NCBI RefSeq assembly: GCF_029227915.1
Contig: NC_079886.1
Coordinates: 248,001 to 312,000, forward strand
Reading direction: 5' to 3'
DNA from: Hydractinia symbiolongicarpus
Lineage: Eukaryota > Cnidaria > Hydrozoa > Anthoathecata > Hydractiniidae
DNA: 64,000 nucleotides
Part shown: positions 28,771 to 43,460 of the stretch, in pieces
Layout: each line of letters begins with the position of its first letter
Position numbering within the stretch: the stretch's first letter is position 1
Position numbers and translations under genes: made by a program
Notes under the pieces: model-generated
Seen by the model: only the letters and a program-made list of their open reading frames with translations
Database searches by the model: none
What the model was told of the DNA's origin: nothing

Positions 28771-30612
28771 TTATTTAGCGTCTCATCAAAAATGAAAACA
28801 TTTTTGAAAACTACAAGTCTCATGCGTTTTAGTGGTGAAAAAATTATTTAAAAAATCGTTCGGGAAATCAGTTTACTCCCTGGGTACTTTTTTGTATACT
28901 TTTTATTTAACGGGTCGTGTCCGGGATTTACGGGAAATCGCGGGTTTCCGTTTGCCGGCGATTAAACTTGTTTTATTTAGCGTCTCATCTAAAACGAAAA
29001 CATTTTGGAAATCTACAAGTGTCATGCGTTTTAGTGGTGAAAAAATAATTTAAAATATCTTTCGGGAAATGAGTTTACTCCCTGAGTACTTTCTTTGTAT
29101 ACTTTTGACTATACGGGCCGAGTACGGGATTTACGGGAAATCGCGGGTTTTTGTTTGCCGGCGATTAAACTTCTTTTATTCAGCGTCTTCTCAAAAATGA
29201 AAACATTTTTGAAAACTACAAGTGTCATGCGTTTTAGTGGTGAAAAAATAATTTAAAAAATCTTTCTTAAAATGAGTTTATTCACAGGGTACTTTCTTTG
29301 TATACATTCAACTATACGGGCCGAGGCAGGGATTTCCGGAAAAAGCGGGTGTTCGGTTGTCGGCGATTAAACTGCTTTCATTCGGCGTCTCATCAAAGAT
29401 GAAAACATTTTTGAAATCTACAAGTCTCATGCGTTTTAGTGGTGAAAAAATAATTTAAAAAATCGTTATTAAAATGAGTTTATTCACAGGGTACTTTCTT
29501 TGTATACTTTTGACTATACGGGCCGAGTACGGGATTTACGGGAAATCGCGGGTTTTCGTTTGCCGGCGATTAAACTTCTTTTATTTAGCGTCTTATCAAA
29601 AATGAAAACATTTTTGAAAACTACAAGTCTCATGCGTTTTAGTGGTGAAAAAATAATTTAAAAAATCGTTCGAATAATGAGTTTACTCATTGAGTACTTT
29701 ATTTGTATGCATTCCACTATACGGGCCAAGCCCGGGATTTACGGGAAATCGCGGGTTTTCGTTTGCTGGCGATTAAACTTCTTTTATTCAGCGTCTTCTC
29801 AAAAATTAAAAAACATTTTTGAAAACTACAAGTGTCATGCGTTTTAGTGGTGAAAAAATAATTTAAAAAATCGTTCTTAAAATGAGTTTATTCACAGGGT
29901 ACTTTCTTTGTATACATTCAACTATACGGGCCGAGGCAGGGATTTACGGAAAAAGCGGGTTTTCGGTTGTCGGCGATTAAACTGCTTTCATTCGGCGTCT
30001 CATCAAAAATGAAAACATTTTTGAAATCTACAAGTGTCATGCGTTTTAGTGGTGAAAAAATAATTTAAAAAATCGTTCTTAAAATGAGTTTATTCACAGG
30101 GTACTTTCTTTGTATACATTCAACTATACGGACCGAGGCAGGGATTTACGGAAAAAGCGGGTGTTCGGTTGTCGGCGATTAAACTGCTTTCATTCGGCGT
30201 CTCATCAAAAATGAAAACATTTTTGAAATCTACAAGTCTCATGCGTTTTAGTGGTGAAAAAATAATTTAAAAAATCGTTATTAAAATAAGTTTATTCACA
30301 GGGTACTTTCTTTGTATACTTTTGACTATACGGGCCGAGTACGGGATTTACGGGAAATCGCGGGTTTTCGTTTGCCGGCGATTAAACTTCTTTTATTTAG
30401 CGTCTTATCAAAAATGAAAACATTTTTGAAAACTACAAGTCTCATGCGTTTTAGTGGTGAAAAAATAATTTAAAAAATCGTTCAGATAATGAGTTTACTC
30501 ATTGAGTACTTTATTTGTATACATTCCACTATACGGGCCGAGTACGGGATTTACGGGAAATCGCGGGTTTTCGTTTGCCGGCGATTAAACTTCTTTTATT
30601 CAGCGTGTCATC

Positions 30613-33600
30613 AAATATAAAAACATTTTTGAAAACTACAAGTCTCATGCGTTTTAGTGGTGAAAAAATAATTTAAAAAATCGTTCGGGAAATGAGTTTA
30701 CTCCTTGAGTACTTTCTTTGTATACTTTTGAATACACGGGCTGAGTACCGGATTTACGGGAAATCGCGGGTTTTCGTTTGCCGGCGATTAAACTTCTTTT
30801 ATTCAGCGTCTTATCAAAAATGAAAACATTTTTGAAAACTACAAGTCTCATGCGTTTTAGTGGTGAAAAAATAATTTAAAAAATCGTTCTGAAAATGAGT
30901 TTACTCACAGGGTACTTTCTTTTTATACTTTTGACTATACGGGTCGAGTCCGGGATTCACAGGAAATCGCGGAGTTTTCTTTCCCGGCGATTAAACTTTC
31001 TTCATTCAGCGTCTCATCAAAAGTGAAAACATTTTTGAAAACTACAAGTCTCATGCGTTTAGTGGTGAAAAATAATTTGAAAAATCGTTCTGGAAATGAG
31101 TTTACTCACAGGGTACTTTCTTTATATACATTCGAATATACGGGCCAAGCCCGGGATTTACGGAAAAAGCGGGTGTTCGGTTGTCGGCGATTAAACTGCT
31201 TTCATTCGGCGTCTCATCAAAAATGAAAACATTTTTGAAATCTACAAGTCTCATGCGTTTTAGTGGTGAAAAAATAATTTAAAAAATCGTTATTAAAATA
31301 AGTTTATTCACAGGGTACTTTCTTTGTATACTTTTGACTATACGGGCCGAGTACGGGATTTACGGGAAATCGCGGGTTTTCGTTTGCCGGCGATTAAACT
31401 TCTTTTATTTAGCGTCTTATCAAAAATGAAAACATTTTTGAAAACTACAAGTCTCATGCGTTTTAGTGGTGAAAAAATAATTTAAAAAATCGTTCGGATA
31501 ATGAGTTTACTCATTGAGTACTTTATTTGTATACATTCCACTATACGGGCCGAGTACGGGATTTACGGGAAATCGCGGGTTTTCGTTTGCCGGCGATTAA
31601 ACTTCTTTTATTCAGCGTGTCATCAAATATAAAAACATTTTTGAAAACTACAAGTCTCATGCGTTTTAGTGGTGAAAAAATAATTTAAAAAATCGTTCGG
31701 GAAATGAGTTTACTCCTTGAGTACTTTCTTTGTATACTTTTGAATACACGGGCTGAGTACCGGATTTACGGGAAATCGCGGGTTTTCGTTTGCCGGCGAT
31801 TAAACTTCTTTTATTCAGCGTCTTATCAAAAATGAAAACATTTTTGAAAACTACAAGTCTCATGCGTTTTAGTGGTGAAAAAATAATTTAAAAAATCGTT
31901 CTGAAAATGAGTTTACTCACAGGGTACTTTCTTTTTATACTTTTGACTATACGGGTCGAGTCCGGGATTCACAGGAAATCGCGGAGTTTTCTTTCCTGGC
32001 GATTAAACTTTCTTCATTCAGCGTCTCATCAAAAGTGAAAACATTTTTGAAAACTACAAGTCTCATGCGTTTAGTGGTGAAAAATAATTTGAAAAATCGT
32101 TCTGGAAATGAGTTTACTCACAGGGTACTTTCTTTATATACATTCGAATATACGGGCCAAGCCCGGGATTTACGGGAAATCGCGTGTTTTCGTTTGCTGG
32201 CGATTAAACATCTTTTATTCAGCGTCTCATCAAAAATGAAAACACTTTTGAAAACTACAAGTCTCATGCTTTTTAGTGGTGAAAAAATAATTTAAAAAAT
32301 CGTTCTGGAAATGATTTTGCTCACAGGGTACTTTCTTTATATACATTCCACTATACGGGCCAAGCCCGGGATTTACGGGAAATCGCGGGTTTTCGTTTGC
32401 TGGCGATTAAACTTCTTTTATTCAGCGTCTCATCAAAAATGGATAGACTTTTGAAAACTACAAATCTCTTGCGTTTTAATGGTGAAAAAATAATTTAAAA
32501 AATCGTTCGGGAAATGAGTTTACTCCCTGGGTACTTTCTTTGTATGCTTTCGATTATACGGGTCGTGTCCGGGATTTAGGGGAAATCGCGGGTTTTCGTT
32601 TGCCGGCGATTAAACGTCTTTTATTCAGCGTCTCACCAAAAATGTAAACATTTTTGAATACTACAAATTTCATTCGTTTTAGTGGTGAAAAAATAATTTG
32701 AAAAATCGTTCTGGAAATGAGTTTACTCACAGGGTACTTTGTTTATATACATTGGACTATACAGGCCAAGCCCGGGATTTACGAGAAATCGCGAATTTTC
32801 GTTTGCCGGCGATTAAACTTCTTTTACTTAGCGTCTCATCAAAAATGAAAACATTTTTGAAAACTACAAGTCTCATGCGTTTTAGTGGTGAAAAAATAAT
32901 TTAAAAAATCGTTCGGGAAATAAGTTTACTCCCTGGGTACTTTGTTTATATACATTGGACTATACAGGCCAAGCCCGGGATTTACGGGAAATCGCGAATT
33001 TTCGTTTGCCGGCGATTAAACTTCTTTTATTTAGCGTCTCATTAAAAATGAAAACATTTTTGAAAACTACAAGTCTCATGCGTTTTAGTGGTGAAAAAAT
33101 AATTTAAAAAATCGTTCGGGAAATGCGTTTACTCCCTGGGTACTTTCTTTGTATACTTTTGACTATACGGGTCGAGTACGGATTTACGGGAAATCGCGGG
33201 TTTTCGTTTGCCGGCGATTAAACTTCTTTTATTTAGCGTCTCATGAAAAATAAAAACATTTTTGAAAACTACAAGTCTCATGCGTTTTAGTGGTGAAAAA
33301 ATAATTTAAAAAATCGTTCGGGAAATGAGTTTACTACTTGAGTACTTTCTTTGTATACTTTTGAATACACGGGCCGAGTACCGGATTTACGGGAAATCGC
33401 GGGTTTTCGTTTGCCGGCGATTAAACTTCTTTTATTCAGCGTCTTATCAAAAATGAAAACATTTTTGAAAACTACAAGTCTCATGCGTTTTAGTGGTGAA
33501 AAAATAATTTAAAAAATCGTTCTGAAAATGAGTTTACTCACAGGGTACTTTCTTTTTATACTTTTGACTATACGGGTCGAGTCCGGGATTCACAGGAAAT

Positions 33601-36600
33601 CGCGGAGTTTTCTTTCCCGGCGATTAAACTTTCTTCATTCAGCGTCTCATCAAAAGTGAAAACATTTTTGAAAACTACAAGTCTCATGCGTTTAGTGGTG
33701 AAAAATAATTTGAAAAATCGTTCTGGAAATGAGTTTACTCACAGGGTACTTTCTTTATATACATTCGAATATACGGGCCAAGCCCGGGATTTACGGAAAA
33801 AGCGGGTGTTCGGTTGTCGGCGATTAAACTGCTTTCATTCGGCGTCTCATCAAAAATGAAAACATTTTTGAAATCTACAAGTCTCATGCGTTTTAGTGGT
33901 GAAAAAATAATTTAAAAAATCGTTATTAAAATAAGTTTATTCACAGGGTACTTTCTTTGTATACTTTTGACTATACGGGCCGAGTACGGGATTTACGGGA
34001 AATCGCGGGTTTTCGTTTGCCGGCGATTAAACTTCTTTTATTTAGCGTCTTATCAAAAATGAAAACATTTTTGAAAACTACAAGTCTCATGCGTTTTAGT
34101 GGTGAAAAAATAATTTAAAAAATCGTTCGGATAATGAGTTTACTCATTGAGTACTTTATTTGTATACATTCCACTATACGGGCCGAGTACGGGATTTACG
34201 GGAAATCGCGGGTTTTCGTTTGCCGGCGATTAAACTTCTTTTATTCAGCGTGTCATCAAATATAAAAACATTTTTGAAAACTACAAGTCTCATGCGTTTT
34301 AGTGGTGAAAAAATAATTTAAAAAATCGTTCGGGAAATGAGTTTACTCCTTGAGTACTTTCTTTGTATACTTTTGAATACACGGGCTGAGTACCGGATTT
34401 ACGGGAAATCGCGGGTTTTCGTTTGCCGGCGATTAAACTTCTTTTATTCAGCGTCTTATCAAAAATGAAAACATTTTTGAAAACTACAAGTCTCATGCGT
34501 TTTAGTGGTGAAAAAATAATTTAAAAAATCGTTCTGAAAATGAGTTTACTCACAGGGTACTTTCTTTTTATACTTTTGACTATACGGGTCGAGTCCGGGA
34601 TTCACAGGAAATCGCGGAGTTTTCTTTCCTGCCGATTAAACTTTCTTCATTCAGCGTCTCATCAAAAGTGAAAACATTTTTGAAAACTACAAGTCTCATG
34701 CGTTTAGTGGTGAAAAATAATTTGAAAAATCGTTCTGGAAATGAGTTTACTCACAGGGTACTTTCTTTATATACATTCGAATATACGGGCCAAGCCCGGG
34801 ATTTACGGGAAATCGCGTGTTTTCGTTTGCTGGCGATTAAACATCTTTTATTCAGCGTCTCATCAAAAATGAAAACACTTTTGAAAACTACAAGTCTCAT
34901 GCTTTTTAGTGGTGAAAAAATAATTTAAAAAATCGTTCTGGAAATGATTTTGCTCACAGGGTACTTTCTTTATATACATTCCACTATACGGGCCAAGCCC
35001 GGGATTTACGGGAAATCGCGGGTTTTCGTTTGCTGGCGATTAAACTTCTTTTATTCAGCGTCTCATCAAAAATGGATAGACTTTTGAAAACTACAAATCT
35101 CTTGCGTTTTAATGGTGAAAAAATAATTTAAAAAATCGTTCGGGAAATGAGTTTACTCCCTGGGTACTTTCTTTGTATGCTTTCGATTATACGGGTCGTG
35201 TCCGGGATTTAGGGGAAATCGCGGGTTTTCGTTTGCCGGCGATTAAACGTCTTTTATTCAGCGTCTCACCAAAAATGTAAACATTTTTGAATACTACAAA
35301 TTTCATTCGTTTTAGTGGTGAAAAAATAATTTGAAAAATCGTTCTGGAAATGAGTTTACTCACAGGGTACTTTGTTTATATACATTGGACTATACAGGCC
35401 AAGCCCGGGATTTACGAGAAATCGCGAATTTTCGTTTGCCGGCGATTAAACTTCTTTTACTTAGCGTCTCATCAAAAATGAAAACATTTTTGAAAACTAC
35501 AAGTCTCATGCGTTTTAGTGGTGAAAAAATAATTTAAAAAATCGTTCGGGAAATAAGTTTACTCCCTGGGTACTTTGTTTATATACATTGGACTATACAG
35601 GCCAAGCCCGGGATTTACGGGAAATCGCGAATTTTCGTTTGCCGGCGATTAAACTTCTTTTATTTAGCGTCTCATTAAAAATGAAAACATTTTTGAAAAC
35701 TACAAGTCTCATGCGTTTTAGTGGTGAAAAAATAATTTAAAAAATCGTTCGGGAAATGCGTTTACTCCCTGGGTACTTTCTTTGTATACTTTTGACTATA
35801 CGGGTCGAGTACGGATTTACGGGAAATCGCGGGTTTTCGTTTGCCGGCGATTAAACTTCTTTTATTTAGCGTCTCATGAAAAATAAAAACATTTTTGAAA
35901 ACTACAAGTCTCATGCGTTTTAGTGGTGAAAAAATAATTTAAAAAATCGTTCGGGAAATGAGTTTACTACTTGAGTACTTTCTTTGTATACTTTTGAATA
36001 CACGGGCCGAGTACCGGATTTACGGGAAATCGCGGGTTTTCGTTTGCCGGCGATTAAACTTCTTTTATTCAGCGTCTTATCAAAAATGAAAACATTTTTG
36101 AAAACTACAAGTCTCATGCGTTTTAGTGGTGAAAAAATAATTTAAAAAATCGTTCTGAAAATGAGTTTACTCACAGGGTACTTTCTTTTTATACTTTTGA
36201 CTATACGGGTCGAGTCCGGGATTCACAGGAAATCGCGGAGTTTTCTTTCCCGGCGATTAAACTTCCTTCATTCAGCGTCTCATCAAAAGTGAAAACATTT
36301 TTGAAAACTACAAGTCTCATGCGTTTAGTGGTGAAAAATAATTTGAAAAATCGTTCTGGAAATGAGTTTACTCACAGGGTACTTTCTTTATATACATTCG
36401 ACTATACGGGCCAAGCCCGGGATTTACGGGAAATCGCGTGTTTTCGTTTGCTGGCGATTAAACATCTTTTTTTCAGCGTCTCATCAAAAATGAAAACACT
36501 TTTGAAAACTACAAGTCTCATGCTTTTTAGTGGTGAAAAAATAATTTAAAAAATCGTTCTGGAAATAATTTTGCTCACAGGGTACTTTCTTTATATACAT

Positions 36601-37470
36601 TCCACTATACGGGCCAAGCCCGGGATTTACGGGAAATCGCGGGTTTTCGTTTGCTGGCGATTAAACTTCTTTTATTCAGCGTCTCATCAAAAATGGATAG
36701 ACTTTTGAAAACTACAAATCTCATGCGTTTTAATGGTGAAAAAATAATTTAAAAAATCGTTCGGGAAATGAGTTTACTCCCTGGGTACTTTCTTTGTATG
36801 CTTTCGATTATACGGGTCGTGTCCGGGATTTAGGGGAAATCGCGGGTTTTCGTTTGCCGGCGATTAAACGTCATTTATTCAGCGTCTCATCAAAAATGTA
36901 AACATTTTTGAATAATACAAATTTCATTCGTTTTAGTGGTGAAAAAATAATTTGAAAAATCGTTCTGGAAAAAAGTTTACTCACAGGGTACTTTGTTTAT
37001 ATACATTGGACTATACAGGCCAAGCCCGGGATTTACGAGAAATCGCGAATTTTCGTTTGCCGGCGATTAAACTTCTTTTACTTAGCGTCTCATCAAAAAT
37101 GAAAACATTTTTGAAAACTACAAGTCTCATGCGTTTTAGTGGTGAAAAAATAATTTAAAAAATCGTTCGGGAAATAAGTTTACTCCCTGGGTACTTTGTT
37201 TATATACATTGGACTATACAGGCCAAGCCCGGGATTTACGGGAAATCGCGAATTTTCGTTTGCCGGCGATTAAACTTCTTTTATTTAGCGTCTCATTAAA
37301 AATGAAAACATTTTTGAAAACTACAAGTCTCATGCGTTTTAGTGGTGAAAAAATAATTTAAAAAATCGTTCGGGAAATGCGTTTACTCCCTAGGTACTTT
37401 CTTTGTATACTTTTGACTATACGGGTCGAGTACGGATTTACGGGAAATCGCGGGTTTTCGTTTGCCGGCG
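30613..37470 (+). repeat. Compound higher-order repeat of 5-mer (1012 bp) and 8-mer (1621 bp) blocks in the order 5-8-5-8-8
   Basis: Block starts lie at 30654, 31666, 33287, 34299 and 35920, giving spacings of 1012, 1621, 1012 and 1621, then a final ~1550-bp block. The sum 5+8 = 13 monomers (2633 bp) is the main period. The blocks share their first monomers and then diverge: the 5-mer exits through a GGTGTTCGGTTGTCGG variant, the 8-mer through a GTGTTTTCGTTTGCTGG variant. This is the expected signature of unequal exchange between registers. Confidence 0.85.
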
Positions 37471-39120
37471 ATTAAACTTCTTTTATACAGTGCCTTATCA
37501 AAAATGAAAACATTTTTGAAAACTACAAGTCTCATGCTTTTTAGTGGTGAAAAAATAATTTAAAAAATCGTTCTGAAAATGAGTTTACTCACAGGGTACT
37601 TTCTTTGTATACATTCGACTATAGGGGCCAGCCCGGGATTTACAGGAAATCGCGGGTTTTTATTTGCCGGCGATTAATCTTCTTTTATTCAGCGTCTCAT
37701 CAAAAATGAAAACATTTTTGAAAACTACAAGTCTTATGCGTTTTAGTGGTGAAAAAATAAATTAAAAAATCATTTGGGAAATCAGTTTACTCCCTCGGTA
37801 CTTTTTTTGTGTTCTTTTGACTATACGGGCCGAGTAGGGGATTTACGGGAAATCGCGGGTTTTCGTTTGCCGGCGATTAAACTTCTTTTATTCAGCGTCT
37901 TATTAAAAATGAAAACATTTTTGAAAACTACAAGTCTCATGCGTTTTAGTGGTGAAAAAATAATTTAAAAAATCGTTCTGAAAATGAGTTTACTCATTGA
38001 GTACTTTATTTGTATACTTTGGACTATACGGGCCGAGTACCGGATTTACGGGAAATCGCGGGTTTTCGTTTGCCGGCGATTAAACTTGTTTTATTTAGCG
38101 TCTCATCAAAAATAAAAACATTTTTGAAATCTACAAGTCTCATGCGTTTTAGTGGTGAAAAAATAATTCAAAAAATCGTTCGGGAAATGAGTTTACTCAT
38201 TGAGTACTTTATTTGTATACTTTGGACTATACGGGCCGAGTACCGGATTTACGGGAAATCGCGGGTTTTCGTTTGCCGGCCATTAATCTTCTTTTATTTA
38301 GCGTCTCATTAAAAATGAAAACATTTTTGAAAACTACAAGTCTCATGCGTTTTAGTGGTGAAAAAATAATTTAAAAAATCGTTCGGGAAATGCGTTTACT
38401 TCCTGGGTACTTTCTTTGTATACTTTTGACTATACGGGTCGAGTACGGATTTACGGGAAATCGCGGGTTTTCGTTTGCCGGCGATTAAACTTCTTTTATA
38501 CAGTGCCTTATCAAAAATGAAAACATTTTTGAAAACTACAAGTCTCATGCTTTTTAGTGGTGAAAAAATAATTTAAAAAATCGTTCTGAAAATGAGTTTA
38601 CTCACAGGGTACTTTCTTTGTATACATTCGACTATAGGGGCCAGCCCGGGATTTACAGGAAATCGCGGGTTTTTATTTGCCGGCGATTAATCTTCTTTTA
38701 TTCAGCGTCTCATCAAAAATGAAAACATTTTTGAAAACTACAAGTCTCATGCGTTTTAGTGGTGAAAAAATAAATTAAAAAATCATTTGGGAAATCAGTT
38801 TACTCCCTGGGTACTTTTTTTGTGTTCTTTTGACTATACGGGCCGAGTAGGGGATTTACGGGAAATCGCGGGTTTTCGTTTGCCGGCGATTAAACTTGTT
38901 TTATTTAGCGTCTCATCAAAAATAAAAACATTTTTGAAATCTACAAGTCTCATGCGTTTTAGTGGTGAAAAAATAATTCAAAAAATCGTTCGGGAAATGA
39001 GTTTACTCATTGAGTACTTTATTTGTATACTTTGGACTATACGGGCCGAGTACCGGATTTACGGGAAATCGCGGGTTTTCGTTTGCCGGCCATTAATCTT
39101 CTTTTATTCAGCGTCTTATC
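37290..39120 (+). repeat. Higher-order repeat, 5-mer (1013 bp), about 1.8 copies with one monomer lost
   Basis: The variant with TATACAGTGCCTTATC recurs at about 37485 and 38498, the GGGGCCAGCCCGGG variant at about 37625 and 38638, and the variant with TTTTTGTGTTC at about 37805 and 38818. After about 38890, copy 2 jumps to the monomer that follows one unit later in copy 1. One monomer has therefore been deleted in register. Confidence 0.75.
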
Positions 39121-42100
39121 AAAAATGAAAACATTTTTAAAAACTGCAAGTCTCATGCGTTTTAGTGGTGAAAAAATAATTTAAAAAATCATTTGGGAAA
39201 TCAGTTTACTCCCTGGGTACTTTTTTTGTGTTCTTTTGACTATACGGGCCGAGTAGGGGATTTACGAGAAATCGCGCGTCTTCGTTTGCCGGCGATTAAA
39301 CTTCTTTTATTCAGCGTCTTATCAAAAATGAAAACATTTTCGAAAACTACAAGTCTCATGCGTTTTAGTGGTGAAAAAATAATTTAAAAAATCGTTCGGG
39401 AAATGAGTTTACTCCCTGGGTACTTTCTTTGTATACTTTTGATTATACGGATCACGTCCGGGATTTACGGGAAATCGCGGGTTTTCGTTTGGCGGCGATT
39501 AAACTTGTTTTATTTAACGTCTCATCAAAAATAAAAACATTTTTGAAATCTACAAGTCTCATGCGTTTTAGTGGTGAAAAAATAATTCAAAAAATTGTTC
39601 GGGAAATGAGTTTACTCATTGAGTACTTTATTTGTATACTTTGGATTATACGGGTCGTGTCCGGGATTTACGGGAATACGCGGGTTTTCGTTTCCCGGCG
39701 ATTAAACTTGTTTTATTTAGCGTCTCATCAAAAATGAAAACATTTTTGAAAACTACAAGTCTCATGCGTTTTAGTGGTGAAAAAATAATTTAAAAAATCG
39801 TTCGGGAAATGAGTTTACTACCTGGGTACTTTCTTTGTATACTTTTGACTATACGGGTCGAGTACCGGATTTACGGGAAATCGCGGGTTTTCGTTTGCCG
39901 GCGATTTAACTTCTTTTATACAGCGTCTTATCAAAAATGAAAACATTTTTGAAAACTACAAGTCTCATGCGTTTTAGTGGTGAAAAAATAATTTAAAAAA
40001 TCGTTCGGGAAATCAGTTTACTTCCTGGGCACTTTCTTTGTATACTTTTGATTATACGGGTCGTGTCCGGGATTTATTTGAAATCGCGGGTTTTCGTTTG
40101 CCGGCGATTAAACTTGTTTTATTTAGCATCTCATCAAAAATAAAAACATTTTTGAAATCTACAAGTCTCATGCGTTTTAGTGGTGAAAAAAAATTTCAAA
40201 AAATCGTTTGGGAAATGAGTTTACTCATTGCGTACTTTATTTGTATACTTTGGACTATACGGGCCGAGTACCGGATTTACGGGAAATCGCGGGTTTTCGA
40301 TTGCCGGCCATTAATCTTCTTTTATTCAGCGTCTTCTCAAAAATGAAAACATTTTTAAAAACTGCAAGTCTCATGCGTTTTAGTGGTGAAAAAATAATTT
40401 AAAAAATCGTTCTGAGAATGAGTTTACTCCCTGGGTACTTTCTTTTTATACTTTTGACTATGCGGGCCGAGTACTGGATTTACGGGAAATCGCGGGTTTT
40501 CGTTTGCCGGCGATTAAACTTCTTTTATTTAGCGTTTCATCAAAAATGAAAACATTTTTGAAAACTACCAGTCTCATGCGTTTTAGTGGTGAAAAAATAA
40601 TTTAAAAAATCGCTCGGGAAATGAGTTTACTCATTGAGTACTTTATTTGTATACTTTTAACTATACGGGCCGAGTACCGGATTTACGGGAAATCGCGGGT
40701 TTTCGTTTGCCGGCCATTAAACTTCTTTTATTCAGCGTCTTATCAAAAATGAAAACATTTTTGAAAACTGCAAGTCTCATGCGTTTTAATGGTGAAAAAA
40801 TAATTTAAAAAATCGTTCTGAAAATGAGTTTACTCACAGGGTACTTTCTTTTTATACTTTTGACTATACGGGTCGAGTCCGGGATTTACAGGAAATCGCG
40901 GGGTTTTCTTTCCCGGCGATTAAACTTCCTTCATTCAGCGTCTCATCAAAAATGAAAACATTTTTAAAAACTACAAGTCTCATGCGTTTTAGTGGTGAAA
41001 AAATAATTTGAAAAATCGTTCTGGAAATGAGTTTACTCACAGGGTACTTTCTTTATATACATTCGACTATACGGGCCAAGCGCGGGATTTACGGGAAATC
41101 GCCGGTTTTCGTTTGCTGGCGATTAAACATCTTTTATTCAGCGTCTCATCTAAAATGAAAACACTTTTGAAAACTACAAGTCTCATGCGTTTTAGTGGTG
41201 AAAAAATAATTTGAAAAATCGTTCTGGAAATGAGTTTGCTCACAGGGTACTTTCTTTATATACATTCCACTATACGGGCCAAGCCCGGGATTTACGGAAA
41301 ATCGCGGGTTTTCGTTTGCTGGCGATTAAACTTCTTTTATTCAGCGTCTCATCAAAAATGGATACACTTCTGAAAACTACAAATCTCATGCGTTTTAATG
41401 GTGAAAAAATAATTTAAAAAATCGTTCGGGAAATGAGTCTACTCCCTGGGTACTTTCTTTGTATACTTTCGATTATACGGGTCGTGTCCGGGATTTAGGG
41501 GAAATCGCGGGTTTTCGTTTGCCGGCGATTAAACGTCTTTTATTCAGCGTCTCATAAAAAATGTAAATATTTTTGAATACTACAAGTTTCATTCGTTTTA
41601 GTGGTGAAAAAATAATTTGAAAAATCGTTCTGGAAATGAGTTTACTCACAGGGTACTTTCTTTATATACATTCGATTATACGGGCCAAGCCCGGTATTTA
41701 CGGGAAATCGCGAATTTTCGTTTGCCGGCGATTAAACTTCTTTTATTTAGCGTCTCACCAAAAATGAAAACATTTTTGAAAACTACAAGTCTCATGCGTT
41801 TTAGTGGTGAAAAAATAATTTAAAAAATCGTTCGGGAAATAAGTTTACTCCCTGGGTACTTTCTTTGTATACTTTTGATTATACGGGTCGTGTCCGGGAT
41901 TTACGGGAAATCGCGGGTTTTCGTTTGCCGGCGATTAAACTTCTTTTATTCAGCGTCAAATCAAAAATGAAAACATTTTTGAAAACTACAAGTCTCATGC
42001 GTTTTAGTGGTGAAAAAGTAATTTAAAAAATCGGTCGGGAAATGAGTTTACTCCCTGGGTACTTTCTTTGTATACTTTTGACTATACGGGTCGTGTACCG

Positions 42101-43460
42101 GATTTACGGGAAATCGCGGGTTTTCGTTTGCCGGCCATTAAACTTCTTTTATTCAGCGTCTTATCAAAAATGAAATCATTTTTGAAAACTGCAAGTTTCA
42201 TGCGTTTTAGTGGTGAAAAAATAATTTAAAAAATCGTTCTGAGAATGAGTTTACTCACAGGGTACTTTCTTTTTATACTTTTGACTATACGGGCCGAGTA
42301 CGGGATTTACGGGAAATCGCGGGTTTTTGTTTGCCAGCGATTAAACTTCTTTTATTTAGCGTCTCATCAAAAATGAAAACATTTTTAAAAACTACAAGTC
42401 TCATGCGTTTTAGTGGTGAAAAAATAATTTAAAAAATCGTTCGGGAAATGAGTTTACTCCTTGAGTACTTTATTTGTATACTTTTGACTATACGGGCCGA
42501 ATACCGGATTTACGGGAAATCGCGGGTTTTCGTTTGCCGGCCATTAAACTTCTTTTATTCAGCGTCTTATCAAAAATGAAAACATTTTTGAAAACTGCAA
42601 GTCTCATGCGTTTTAATGGTGAAAAAATAATTTAAAAAATCGTTCTGAAAATGAGTTTACTCACAGGGTACTTTCTTTTTAAACTTTTGACTATACGGGT
42701 CGAGTCCGGGATTTACAGGAAATCGCAGGGTTTTCTTTCCCGGCGATTAAACTTCCTTCATTCAGCGTCTCATCAAAAATGAAAACATTGAAAACATTTT
42801 TGAAAACTACAAGTCTCATGCGTTTTAGTGGTGAAAAAATAATTTGAAAAATCGTTCTGGAAATGAGTTTACTCACATGGTACTTTCTTTATATACATTC
42901 GACTATACGGGCCAAGCCCGGGATTTACGGTAAATCGCGGGTTTTCGTTTGCTGGCGATTAAACATCTTTTATTCAGCGTCTCATCAAAAATGAAAACAT
43001 TTTTGAATACTACAAGTTTCATTCGTTTTAGTGGTGAAAAAATCTTTTGAAAAATCGTTCTGGAAATGAGTTTACTCACAGGGTACTTTCTTTATATACA
43101 TTCGATTATACGGGCCAAGCCCGGTATTTACGGGAAATCGCGAATTTTCGTTTGCCGGCGATTAAACTTCTTTTATTTAGCGTCTCAACAAAAATGAAAA
43201 CATTTTTAAAAACTACAAGTCTCATGCGTTTTAGTGGTGAAAAAATAATTGAAAAAATCGTTCGGGAAAAAAGTTTACTCCCTGGGTACTTTCTTTGTAT
43301 ACTTTTGATTATACAGGTCGTGTCCGGGATTTACGGGAAATCGCGGGTTTTCGTTTGCCGGCGATAAAACTTCTTTTATTCAGCGTCTGATCAAAAATGA
43401 AAACATTTTTGAAAACTACAAGTCTCATGCGTTTTAGTGGTGAAAAAATAATTTAAAAAA

